Assembly (NCBI GenBank): GCA_938045475.1
Contig: CALIML010000009.1
Coordinates: 30,734-94,733, forward strand
Reading direction: 5' to 3'
Source of the DNA: an uncultured Sulfolobales archaeon
GTDB taxonomy: Archaea > Thermoproteota > Thermoprotei_A > Sulfolobales > Desulfurococcaceae
Length of the DNA stretch: 64,000 nucleotides
Position 1 is the first letter of the stretch. The number at the start of each line of letters is the position of its first letter. This document shows positions 41,530 to 49,959 of the stretch, one piece after another. A model generated the notes under the pieces. The model had not been told where the DNA came from and did not search any database. It was given only the letters and a program-made list of their open reading frames with translations. The position numbers and the translations under genes are program-made.

Positions 41530-42000
41530 CTACACCTCTCCTACAATTACTTCAACATTGGTCCTCCTGTCAAACTTCCCAGTGGATCTTCCGAAAGCCC
41601 TCGGCATCCACCTCTTTAAAGTAACACCTCTGTGAGCTGCTATGTGGATTATTCTAAGCTTGCTTAAATCAAGGCCTTTTACCTCTGCGTTATTCCTAGC
41701 GTTCTCCAAGAGCTTCACGAGGTATTTAGCTGCCTTAACTGGGTATCTACCAGCAGGCCAGCCCCACTTGTCTGCAAGCCCTCTTTTATGAGCTATCTTA
41801 CCGCTATACCTTCTAAGCGGTATGGGCTCCCTTAAATCAATGACTCTCCTCAACAAGTCCAAAGCTTCATCGAGGCCCATCCCTCTCACAGCATTGCACA
41901 CCTCCCTCATGTCCTTTATCGATGCATCTGCGTCAAGGATAACTGCCTTAGCTACTTTCCCCTCATCCCTTAGCTTAACGCTATAATGCCACGTAGGCAA
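41530..42000 (-). CDS. rpl22: 50S ribosomal protein L22
   Basis: Exit-tunnel protein. KHKRGLADKWGWPAGRYPVKAAKYLVKLLENARNNAE is the archaeal core and HIAAHRGVTLKRWMPRAFGRS is the tunnel hairpin. 156 aa; 15 bp from S19. Confidence 0.95.
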   Translation of the reverse strand: MPTWHYSVKLRDEGKVAKAVILDADASIKDMREVCNAVRGMGLDEALDLLRRVIDLREPIPLRRYSGKIAHKRGLADKWGWPAGRYPVKAAKYLVKLLENARNNAEVKGLDLSKLRIIHIAAHRGVTLKRWMPRAFGRSTGKFDRRTNVEVIVGEV

Positions 42001-42014
42001 CGCAGTTCACTTCC

Positions 42015-42467
42015 CTAAGTCTTTAATGATACGAACAAGCTGCTTCTAGTGGCCTTTAAACCGGGCTCTCCATGCTCTACGCGCTTACACGTTGGAGCGA
42101 ATTCACCTAAGTAGTGACCTATCATTTCAGGCGTTATATAGACTGGCGCGAACTCCTTGCCATTATACACAGCTATAGTTACTCCAATCATTTCAGGCAG
42201 CACAACCATGTTCCTCACGTGAGTTTTTACAACAACTCTCTTTCCCTCGTTAAGCAGCTGCTTAGCCTTCCTTATCTTTGCTAGAAACTTTACTTGAGCT
42301 TCAGTAAGCCCTCTTTTCAAACTCCTCCTCTGCCTAGCTGGAAGGAGGTTTATGAACTCGTCGAGTGGCATTTCAAGTAGCTCTTCAATAGTTCTCCCCC
42401 TATAGCTATACCTCCGCCACTCCGGCTGCAGTAGCGTAATTGACATACAGTTGCCACCACTTCGCAT
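42015..42467 (-). CDS. rps19: 30S ribosomal protein S19
   Basis: Conserved [46 protein letters not shown]. The likely start is ATG 42446 ([10 protein letters not shown]) behind GGTGG; 42467 adds seven residues. In other archaea L2 precedes S19 directly. Here three foreign genes (VWA, MoxR, Cren7-like) intervene, and the gap to the VWA stop is only about 35-55 bp, so S19 is probably still cotranscribed from upstream. Confidence 0.95.
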   Translation of the reverse strand: MRSGGNCMSITLLQPEWRRYSYRGRTIEELLEMPLDEFINLLPARQRRSLKRGLTEAQVKFLAKIRKAKQLLNEGKRVVVKTHVRNMVVLPEMIGVTIAVYNGKEFAPVYITPEMIGHYLGEFAPTCKRVEHGEPGLKATRSSLFVSLKT

Positions 42468-42501
42468 CCTAAGCTACTGGCACATCTCCTATAACAGTAG
42501 C

Positions 42502-44430
42502 TTACCTTTTAAACCTAGCTTTCGACTTGAGGATAAAAGGTATCTCTAGGGGGGAGCGGACTTCAATTACTTTAACTCCCAGAGCCTTAATTGATTCAGC
42601 TACATCCCTATCGTGGTTCTCCGGCGCAATTACCACTACATCGTTGCCTCTATCAATGGCCCTCTTGAAGGCAGCTACAGGATCTCCAGGCAAAGTCTGC
42701 TTTAAGTCACTTATAACTACTATTAAGGTTCTTCCACGAGAGTTCCTTAAGGCGGTGCGCAGCCCGGACTCTAAATCAGTGTAGCCTCCAAAGCCCTCCT
42801 CAAGGACTTTCTTAAGGAACTTGTATGCAACCCACCTAGTGATGCCTCCAACTCTTACAACACTGCTCTTACTTGAGAAAAACACTACATACTCAGCCCT
42901 AGGGATCAATGTAGCTAGTGACATCACTGCCCAGAGAGCGTGTGTGAACATGGAGCCACTTACATCTATTACAACAATAGATCCTCCTACGTGAGTGTGC
43001 AGCCTGTACTTAATTGCATAGTTCATTCTAACGAAGTTATATAGAGTAGCCCTAGGATCAACTTCTCCCTTCACAATGCGTCCAGCCGCTCTACGCTTCA
43101 CAGTCTTTACGCATAGAGCCTGTGGAGAAAAAGTCTGCAGCATCTTTAATCCTAGCTGCAGCGCTCTCCTAATTAGTTCATCTCCATAGCTGCTCCTTAA
43201 CTCGCCAGCTCTCCACGCAATGTACTCCACTACTGCATACTTATCTAAGTCTCTCAGCTTACTCATGAATAGCTTAGGGTCTTGCCTAACTAAAGACTCG
43301 TATAGAGGCTTAAACTGCGTGGGGAGGCTTTCTACACTAACTCTATCCATGAAGAAAGCGCTGTAATCCAAGTAACCTCTATCTAACGTAACTAAGTAAT
43401 TAATGTGGTTCGCTAAGGCATTAGCTAAGTTAGTTAAACTACGTACGACTTCGTCATTCACCGAGCCTGCGTTAGTGAATGAGAGTACGTCAAGCCCGTT
43501 GAAGGCCTCCTCCACACTTAACACCCCCTTCTTAAGCAAGTTCGGCAGAACCCTCTGCCTCCTCTCCATAGGCATTGCCTGCAGTTCCTTCAGTAACCGG
43601 CCTCCATCAATTTGAGGAGCGTCTTTACGCACTTCACCAGTCAGCTTTAGCAGCAGCTCAGGATCCTTCTTCACCCTCGATCTAATTACATTGATGAGCT
43701 GCCTCCTCTCACAAGCCTTAAGGCTTGCTGCATCACTAACTCTCCTAACTATTTCACTAACTACTCTCTTATTGAGTGAAGAGCTTCTGCTTGAAGAAAG
43801 CTTAGCTAACTTAATTAAGTCACGCATGCCCAGCTTAGCGAAATCACTATCGCTAAATACGTTGCTCCAAGCTTCCCTAGGGACTTCGCTTATGTACTTA
43901 ACTATGTCCCTTGGAGTTACATCAATTTTGCTAAGCCTACTGCGCAATTCCCTATACTCAGCTGCACTACACGTTCTTAACTCTCCGCCCCTAGTCCTTC
44001 TAATGACTCCGGCCTTTCTAAGCGCTACATACGCCTCTACGAGTTCCCTAACTCCCCCCCTCAATAGGCGCTTTAAGTCCACTCTGTTGTTAAAACCGAT
44101 CCTCGATAGCACGTCTTCGACGTGCGTTAGCTTTGCGTAAGCATATGCCTTACCGCTTGAATCATGTAGTTCAATTAATTTCGACCTGAGTCCACTGCTC
44201 CAATCAACCAATGTGTATACTGACGAAGCTATGTCCAGCAGCTCACTTAAGCTCAACCTACTGACTCCCTTAAGGGCTGCGTATGTCTCAGCTATTTCAA
44301 TAAGGGCCGTGGATTGCGATATAGGGATCCTTATGCCTAGCTTTAAGAGGGCTTTGTTTATCCTCGATACATCCCTCCAAACGCTACTCCTTAAATTGTT
44401 TTTCAACAACTTCTCTGACAACTTCTTCAT
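42502..44430 (-). CDS. VWA (CoxE-like) domain protein, partner of a MoxR ATPase
   Basis: 642 aa. The C-terminal 200 residues form a von Willebrand A domain with a complete metal site: IVVIDVSGSM (DxSxS), the Thr in GGYTDLESGL and the Asp in IVVISDLKQTL. The N-terminal 400 residues are helical and charged and have no family I recognise. MoxR/VWA pairs act as ATP-driven chaperones that insert metals or remodel complexes. Its start overlaps the moxR end by 47 nt, so the two are coupled. Confidence 0.85.
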   Translation of the reverse strand: MKKLSEKLLKNNLRSSVWRDVSRINKALLKLGIRIPISQSTALIEIAETYAALKGVSRLSLSELLDIASSVYTLVDWSSGLRSKLIELHDSSGKAYAYAKLTHVEDVLSRIGFNNRVDLKRLLRGGVRELVEAYVALRKAGVIRRTRGGELRTCSAAEYRELRSRLSKIDVTPRDIVKYISEVPREAWSNVFSDSDFAKLGMRDLIKLAKLSSSRSSSLNKRVVSEIVRRVSDAASLKACERRQLINVIRSRVKKDPELLLKLTGEVRKDAPQIDGGRLLKELQAMPMERRQRVLPNLLKKGVLSVEEAFNGLDVLSFTNAGSVNDEVVRSLTNLANALANHINYLVTLDRGYLDYSAFFMDRVSVESLPTQFKPLYESLVRQDPKLFMSKLRDLDKYAVVEYIAWRAGELRSSYGDELIRRALQLGLKMLQTFSPQALCVKTVKRRAAGRIVKGEVDPRATLYNFVRMNYAIKYRLHTHVGGSIVVIDVSGSMFTHALWAVMSLATLIPRAEYVVFFSSKSSVVRVGGITRWVAYKFLKKVLEEGFGGYTDLESGLRTALRNSRGRTLIVVISDLKQTLPGDPVAAFKRAIDRGNDVVVIAPENHDRDVAESIKALGVKVIEVRSPLEIPFILKSKARFKR

Positions 44431-45313
44431 CCTCAGGGTTCTTTACTAACACTGCTTCTCCAGCCTCAACGATGTCTCTTGCACTAACTCTATTCAACTC
44501 CCTGCTCTTAGCTATCTTAATTGATAGAGCCAGCCAGGAGACGGTGTCTGACGTACCTGGCTTATATAGTGCTTTCTTCCTCAAGTACTGCACTACGCTG
44601 AGAGCTCTTGAAACGTGCTCCTTAGGAATGAGTTCATAGTCTTCCCCAAGCCTTAGCCTAACTATCTCCTCTTCCTCCCCAGGATCTGGGTAGTTGAACT
44701 TTATTCTAATAACTCTCCTGAGAAACGCGTCGCTCAGCTCTCTTTGAGCTATGTCCTCTGGATTACTCGTAAAAATTACTTGGAAGCCACTGCCCTCCTG
44801 CTTGTAGACCCTCTTAAGCTCAGGTATAACGATCCTTCTCTTATCAATTATGTCTAGCAACATGTTTTGAAACTCTTCACTACTCCTCCTAATGTCATCA
44901 ATTAATACTCCTGCGTCAAGTATTAAGGCAGCTAACAGAGGCCTTGGGATAAAGCTCTCTTCATTGAATCCCTTGCTCATAGCTATTAATGGATGGAAGT
45001 CCCCTATGACTCTATACTCATCGTAGCTCTCGCTGCACGGCAATACAAAGGCCTTCTTACCAGCCCACAAGCTTAGTATAGCTTCACCAACCTCAGTTTT
45101 ACCCGTGCCTGGGGGGCCCTCGTATAAAACCGGCTTATTATTCATGAATGCAGCTATAGTTAAGTACACAACGTTATTCTTAACCAATAACTTGTACCTA
45201 TCCCTAAGGGCCTTTACCATTAACTCAGGGCTTCTAATGGGGTTAAAGGACTCTACTACCTGGCCATAGATTTCCCTAACTTTCTCAACCACAGGATCTT
45301 TCTCCACAAGCAT
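44384..45313 (-). CDS. MoxR-family AAA+ ATPase
   Basis: 309 aa. Walker A LYEGPPGTGKTEVGEAIL near residue 68, Walker B GVLIDDIRRSSEEFQNMLLD, sensor 1 in VIFTSNPEDIAQRELSDAFLRRVIRIKF (includes the arginine finger), then the helical lid. These are MoxR/RavA features. It is followed immediately by the VWA gene, forming a MoxR-VWA module placed within the ribosomal superoperon. Confidence 0.92.
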   Translation of the reverse strand: MLVEKDPVVEKVREIYGQVVESFNPIRSPELMVKALRDRYKLLVKNNVVYLTIAAFMNNKPVLYEGPPGTGKTEVGEAILSLWAGKKAFVLPCSESYDEYRVIGDFHPLIAMSKGFNEESFIPRPLLAALILDAGVLIDDIRRSSEEFQNMLLDIIDKRRIVIPELKRVYKQEGSGFQVIFTSNPEDIAQRELSDAFLRRVIRIKFNYPDPGEEEEIVRLRLGEDYELIPKEHVSRALSVVQYLRKKALYKPGTSDTVSWLALSIKIAKSRELNRVSARDIVEAGEAVLVKNPEDEEVVREVVEKQFKE

Positions 45314-45447
45314 TTACCCTCCAGTGTAATTAGGAGAAAATTGCTTATAAGGTTTAAGGAAAGGACCATGGTTGAACTCCGCTGCATGGAGGATGCAGAG
45401 AGAGGGGGCATTCAAAAAATTTGGGTTTAAATAAACTCACTTCTACG

Positions 45448-45588
45448 TTAAGCAACTTTGGCTCTGAAGTAGTGGCCATTAGGGCACTTAAATAGGCCTA
45501 TCTCTACGCCCTTCCTACCCTTTGGTGCTAGAGTCCACGTCTTTATGGATTTTGCTACTTCAGCTCCGCACTTCGGGCACTTTGGCAT
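45448..45588 (-). CDS. Zinc-ribbon Cren7-like chromatin protein
   Basis: 46-aa protein. The middle, [19 protein letters not shown], is nearly the core of Cren7, the DNA-binding chromatin protein of crenarchaea ([17 protein letters not shown] as I remember it). Unlike classical Cren7 it has CPKC at residues 4-7 and CPNGH near residue 35, which look like a zinc knuckle joining the two ends of the small beta barrel. ATG 45588; TATA-like GGTTTATAAC on the minus strand at about 45627-45636. Expected role: abundant, sequence-nonspecific minor-groove binder, but a translation role cannot be excluded given its position. Confidence 0.8.
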   Translation of the reverse strand: MPKCPKCGAEVAKSIKTWTLAPKGRKGVEIGLFKCPNGHYFRAKVA

Positions 45589-45680
45589 GATCTATCCCCT
45601 TCACTATGGTTATATGCGTTGATGAGTTATAAACCTTTGCTCAACTTTGTATAATTAATACATGGGTGTTGGTTAAATAT

Positions 45681-45711
45681 GTTTAATTATACATTAAACA
45701 TTGTTTAATTA
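45681..45711. promoter_or_regulatory. Triple GTTTAAT operator-like repeat upstream of the Cren7-like gene
   Basis: GTTTAAT occurs at 45681-45687, inverted (ATTAAAC) at 45693-45699, and again direct at 45703-45709. The two direct copies start 22 bp apart, two helical turns. The second and third copies form a perfect dyad with a 3-bp spacer. The site lies about 45-75 bp upstream of the TATA box of the Cren7-like gene in an AT-rich gap between it and the end of L2. Confidence 0.5.
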
Positions 45712-45821
45712 ATAATACCCTTTTTGCTTGGCGGCCCTCATAAACATTGCATTAGTTAATGAAAAAGAACGTCTTTAGATCAAAGCATGTTATTTATAAA
45801 TATTAAGTAAAAGGTCCTTCA

Positions 45822-46541
45822 TTACCCCTTCCTTCTCCCAGCTCTACGTGCAGCTATGTGGCCTACCTTAGCTCCAGGCGGCGCATTCCTTGATACTGTT
45901 GATGAAGATGACACGCTCTGGTGGCCTCCCCCACCATGTGGATGGCTTACGGCATTCATCGCTACTCCCCTCACTCTAGGCCACTTTCCAGCCTTAACTC
46001 TCCACTTATAGTATGAAGCGCCTGCTTTAAGCAACGGCTTCTCAATTCTTCCACCGCCAGCTATAACTCCTATCATTGCTCTACAGTTGTTCAGCACCTC
46101 CTTTGCTCTACCGCTCGGGAGCTTAATTATAGTCTTGTTTCCAGTTCTACCAACTACTAATGCATATGCACCACCCGATCTAACTAATCTACCTCCGTCG
46201 CCGGGCCTAAGCTCTACGTTAGCTACTTGAGTCCCCTCAGGTATTGAGCCCACTGGAAGGATGTTTCCATTGCTGATGCTGGCTTGGGGGCCTAGTTCCA
46301 CTATCTGACCTACGTACATTCCTTCAACTGCTGGCGCATGGAATTCAACGCCGTTCTCTAGGGCTATTTTAGCTAAAGGAACCCATCTCCCAGGATCATG
46401 AATTAATTCAACCACCCTTCCCTTAAGGCTAACCGCAGGTTCTAGTTGTGGATACTTAGCTTGCCCAATCCTTAAATGGCTTGGGCTCTTAAATACTGAC
46501 GTACCCCTCCCAGCTCTCTGAACCAGCAGCCTTTTGCCCAC
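45822..46541 (-). CDS. rpl2: 50S ribosomal protein L2
   Basis: Peptidyl-transferase-centre protein. [41 protein letters not shown] and the universally conserved [19 protein letters not shown] with its functional His. 239 aa. After its stop comes a 233-bp AT-rich gap rather than S19. Confidence 0.97.
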   Translation of the reverse strand: [239 protein letters not shown]

Positions 46542-46553
46542 AGCTACTTCACC

Positions 46554-46847
46554 TCAAAGCATTCCCAGCTTAGTAGCTACTTCTGACGCCTTATATTCAG
46601 GTGATAGCTTTACGTAGGCTTTCTTTAAACCCCTCGGAGTAATAACGGTTCTCACTTCATCTACTTTGACTTCAAATATCTCCTCAACAGCTCTTTTTAC
46701 ATCGTGCTTTCCAGCTCCTCTATCAACTATGAAGACTATGGTGTTTTGCTCTTCAATCAAGCCCAGAGCTTTCTCTGACTGAATAGGCTTAACGATGACT
46801 TTATACAGTTCACTCATACATCGACACCACTCTATACTTATCTCCAA
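46554..46847 (-). CDS. rpl23: 50S ribosomal protein L23
   Basis: Exit-site protein that docks [47 protein letters not shown] is typical. The start is probably ATG 46817 ([11 protein letters not shown]), overlapping the L4 stop by 8 nt; the longer open frame begins 30 nt upstream. Confidence 0.95.
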   Translation of the reverse strand: MEISIEWCRCMSELYKVIVKPIQSEKALGLIEEQNTIVFIVDRGAGKHDVKRAVEEIFEVKVDEVRTVITPRGLKKAYVKLSPEYKASEVATKLGML

Positions 46848-47646
46848 GAGCCTTAAGTGCGCTGTAGGATAAGACTGTAAGTCTTCCTGGAACGCCCCCT
46901 GGAGCCAGGTGGATTACGCTAAGGTTGCTCGGCGTAGCTACATCTACTCCAGGGAGGTTTCTTACAGCATTGCTGAAGTTGCTCTTAGAGTTCTTCAATA
47001 TGAATAGCAGGCTCTTTGGCTCAACGTACCTCCTGCCCCTCATCTTCCCCCTACCAGATCTTATTCTAATGCCTCTCTGAGCTCTAACTACATCACTCCA
47101 CAAGCCGAGCTTCTCTAAGAACTCCCTTGCCTCACTAGTCCTCGAGATCTTTTCCTCAACTTCGTCAACGACTACTACTGGGAGATTGCTTAGGGAGAAC
47201 TCATGCCCTCTCTCTTTAACTAATTCAACAACGCTTGTTGCAGCTAATGCTGATGCAATTGCTCTAGCCATCTCCCTTCTATTGATGTCCTCCCAAATAA
47301 TTTCCGCAGTTGTTGGAGGGAAGGCTGCATGGCCTCCTCTAGCAAATGAAATAAACCCAGCTCTACCAGTGGGTACTCTCGGGACCCTCGCTAATCCACG
47401 CCCCACGCCCCAGCTTCTAGCGCTAGTCCTCTTGCCAGCCAATGGATCCCTTCCCTTAGGCTGAAGCCTCCCAGTAAAAGCTGCATGGAAAGCCCTTCTA
47501 ACGATATCCTTTCTAACGAACAGTGAGAATACCTTCGGCAACTCCACTTCACTGACTACACCTCCATCTAGGTCATACAGCGGGGCTTTCTTTAACTCAA
47601 GCTTAAGCGGTTGAACTATCGTCCACACCACGTTAAACACCTTCAA
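46810..47646 (-). CDS. rpl4: 50S ribosomal protein L4
   Basis: Tunnel-constriction protein. [32 protein letters not shown] is the tunnel loop, and [24 protein letters not shown] the globular part. 278 aa archaeal type; overlaps L3 by 4 nt. Confidence 0.96.
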   Translation of the reverse strand: MKVFNVVWTIVQPLKLELKKAPLYDLDGGVVSEVELPKVFSLFVRKDIVRRAFHAAFTGRLQPKGRDPLAGKRTSARSWGVGRGLARVPRVPTGRAGFISFARGGHAAFPPTTAEIIWEDINRREMARAIASALAATSVVELVKERGHEFSLSNLPVVVVDEVEEKISRTSEAREFLEKLGLWSDVVRAQRGIRIRSGRGKMRGRRYVEPKSLLFILKNSKSNFSNAVRNLPGVDVATPSNLSVIHLAPGGVPGRLTVLSYSALKALGDKYRVVSMYE

Positions 47647-48770
47647 CCACTCACCTTGCTTGCAATGCTTAAGTAAACTATCCTTGGGTAATCCTCTGGA
47701 ATCCAGTCTGGAGGCCTTATTGGATACCTGAGCACCAGCTGCCTCTTCCTTGGGCCAGGCAGAGTCCCGTAGAGGACCACGTATTGTGTTCTAACCAACC
47801 CATAGCCGGGGAATCCTCCGGATGGAGTTGCTTCAAGCCCATTATCTCCAATAGCTACTATTCTCTTATTGTAATCCGTCCTCCTGTGGAAGCCTGTTTG
47901 GCCTGCCTGGGGGACGGGACTTATGGTCCCCATGGCTGGGCTTCTGGAAGCAACCTTCCTACTCCCCTTCCTATGCTTATGCCATCTCGGAAGCTCCTTT
48001 ACTCCAAACCTTTTAACAACTCCCTGAAAGCCCTTTCCCTTAGTGACAGCTACTACATCAACGTACTTAGTGTACAGCAATGCATCTCGAGCAGTTACGG
48101 AGCCCCCAATGATCTCCTTAGCGTACTTAGCTCTATCAATTATGGAGCCTCCCCCAATTTTCACCTCAAGCAAATCAGGGATCTTCCTCCCCACTCCAGT
48201 AAGGATCGGAATTGTTGAAGCTATGACCCTTAGATCAGCTAAATTCATCGATAGAAGCTGCTCAAGATCTCTCCCCCAGTCGCCTTCAATGAACTTGTAT
48301 CCATACCTCCCCCCGGCTTCCTCCTTAACTATGCCTGGGAGCTTCTTCCTTAAGCCCTTCAAGTATCCTCTAACTATCTCACTTGAATCTCTATTGACTG
48401 CAGCCCTCTCGCTATACTCTTCAGCCAACTTAACTAGGGACTCTATGGGGCTTCTCCACACTTCTCCAACAGTTATTAACCCCCCTTGATCTATTGCATA
48501 GCCTCTTACTGCAAGAACTGTCATTGGGGGGGTTTCGACTACGGTCAGTGGAGCGAAGACCTCTCTACCGTAAGTCATTGAGTTAGGCCTATCGTCGATA
48601 ACTATTGCATGAGTCATGCCTGCCTTATAGCCTATGAAGCCGAGTAGCACTGGCTTAGGGACGTCTACTTCAGGCCAGCTCCTTACCTTGGGAAGTATTC
48701 TCGCAGCTCTCTTCCTCGGCCTAAGCCCCAGGCTTCCACGCCTCGGCGCTTCCTTCTTCCTATGCCCCAT
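47643..48770 (-). CDS. rpl3: 50S ribosomal protein L3
   Basis: 375 aa. VLLGFIGYKAGMTHAIVIDDRPNS, TKGKGFQGVVKRFGVKELPRWHKHRKGSRKVASRSP and PGYGLVRTQYVVLYGTLPGPRKRQLVLRYPIRPP are conserved. First ribosomal gene of the S10-type operon, 50 bp after the SPOUT gene. Confidence 0.97.
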   Translation of the reverse strand: MGHRKKEAPRRGSLGLRPRKRAARILPKVRSWPEVDVPKPVLLGFIGYKAGMTHAIVIDDRPNSMTYGREVFAPLTVVETPPMTVLAVRGYAIDQGGLITVGEVWRSPIESLVKLAEEYSERAAVNRDSSEIVRGYLKGLRKKLPGIVKEEAGGRYGYKFIEGDWGRDLEQLLSMNLADLRVIASTIPILTGVGRKIPDLLEVKIGGGSIIDRAKYAKEIIGGSVTARDALLYTKYVDVVAVTKGKGFQGVVKRFGVKELPRWHKHRKGSRKVASRSPAMGTISPVPQAGQTGFHRRTDYNKRIVAIGDNGLEATPSGGFPGYGLVRTQYVVLYGTLPGPRKRQLVLRYPIRPPDWIPEDYPRIVYLSIASKVSG

Positions 48771-48820
48771 ATACTACACCTAAGCACTCATTGTCTAAAC
48801 TGCTGTGGGATTATTAAGCT

Positions 48821-49804
48821 CTAATCAACTAACAAGTTTATAATTGTTAACGTAGAGTGTAGAGCCTCCTCGCTTCTAACGCTCACAGTTCCCTGCCTAG
48901 GCAGAGTATTTAATACAGCGTCAACGCATTCATCAAGGCCCTTATTGAGCGACTCAAACATAGCGTACAGCCCTCTATAAGGTGAGCCGAACAGTACTGC
49001 AATACAGTTCTTCGCCAACAACTCCCCCCTCAGCTTACGCAAGTAGTCTAGGGATATTTCTTTGCCAAGCCTGCTTGTAGCTATGACATAGCACTTCTCC
49101 CTGAGGGCTCCGGCTTCCTCAGCAATGTTGTCAACGAACTTGAGTGCGGGGCCTGTGTATACCTTGCTGTAGCTCCTGCTGCAAGTGATCTTCAATGGAT
49201 CCACGGACTCCACTCTGACTACAGCTAGTTCGCCTGGCTCAGGGCATTCATCAATGCACTCAGCTTCAACATCCCTGCTCAACCCTATGCTTACCTTAAT
49301 GCTCCTCAAGCCCCTGACTGATTTAACTAATCCAATCCTATATTCTTGCTCTCTAGCGCTTCTACTAACGCTAAAGACTGCCAGCCTAATTGGATGCAGT
49401 TCCCCAACGTATTTAAGCAATGGATCTATGGGCACAAGCTTCTTCCTCAAGTAGGGGGGTGTAGTGAAGTACTCGTGAAGTTTCTCCATGAGTTCCCTGT
49501 CCTTCTCCAAATTCCCTTTGTATAATGGGTCTCTGAAAACTACTAATTCATCCACTCTAAATACACATAAAGTCCTGAGTATTTCGTGGAACTTAATCGA
49601 CTTCCTCCTCAAGTCCCCTACGTTAGATAGAATAGAGTCAGGTATGTAAACCAATAACTTCCTATTCCTCTTAAATAAACCCCCTAGAGCTATTTCTTCT
49701 GAGTCCTCTTCTCCTTTTCCACGCTCTCTCCACTGCTTGCTGAAGCCCTCCTCTCCTTCACCACGAATATAGTAGTCCTCTGCCTTCCACCCAACAGTAA
49801 CCAC
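48821..49804 (-). CDS. SPOUT-class RNA methyltransferase (DUF171)
   Basis: 327 aa. Conserved gene upstream of L3 in archaea, distantly like the eukaryotic C9orf114/SPOUT1 putative rRNA or tRNA uridine N3-methyltransferases. The N-terminal VYIPDSILSNVGDLRRKSIKFHEI and C-terminal knot CIAVLFGSPYRGLYAMFESL are family features; an OB-like insert (VDPLKITCSRSYSKVYTGP) is present. The first about 45 residues are Glu/Lys-rich and poorly conserved. TATA-like CTTTAAAAAC at about 49830-49840 may start the superoperon. Confidence 0.85.
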   Translation of the reverse strand: MVTVGWKAEDYYIRGEGEEGFSKQWRERGKGEEDSEEIALGGLFKRNRKLLVYIPDSILSNVGDLRRKSIKFHEILRTLCVFRVDELVVFRDPLYKGNLEKDRELMEKLHEYFTTPPYLRKKLVPIDPLLKYVGELHPIRLAVFSVSRSAREQEYRIGLVKSVRGLRSIKVSIGLSRDVEAECIDECPEPGELAVVRVESVDPLKITCSRSYSKVYTGPALKFVDNIAEEAGALREKCYVIATSRLGKEISLDYLRKLRGELLAKNCIAVLFGSPYRGLYAMFESLNKGLDECVDAVLNTLPRQGTVSVRSEEALHSTLTIINLLVD

Positions 49805-49959
49805 CCTCCTCTAAGGGTAATTCAACTAGTTTTTAAAGTTAAAGGAACTCATCATACTTTAGAGCACAGTCCACGCGACCATTATACTATGAGGAAGGAA
49901 TTGGAGGAAAGAATTAGTTGGGGAAAAAAGTTTTGGTTTAGCTTAGAGAGACAGCCGCC

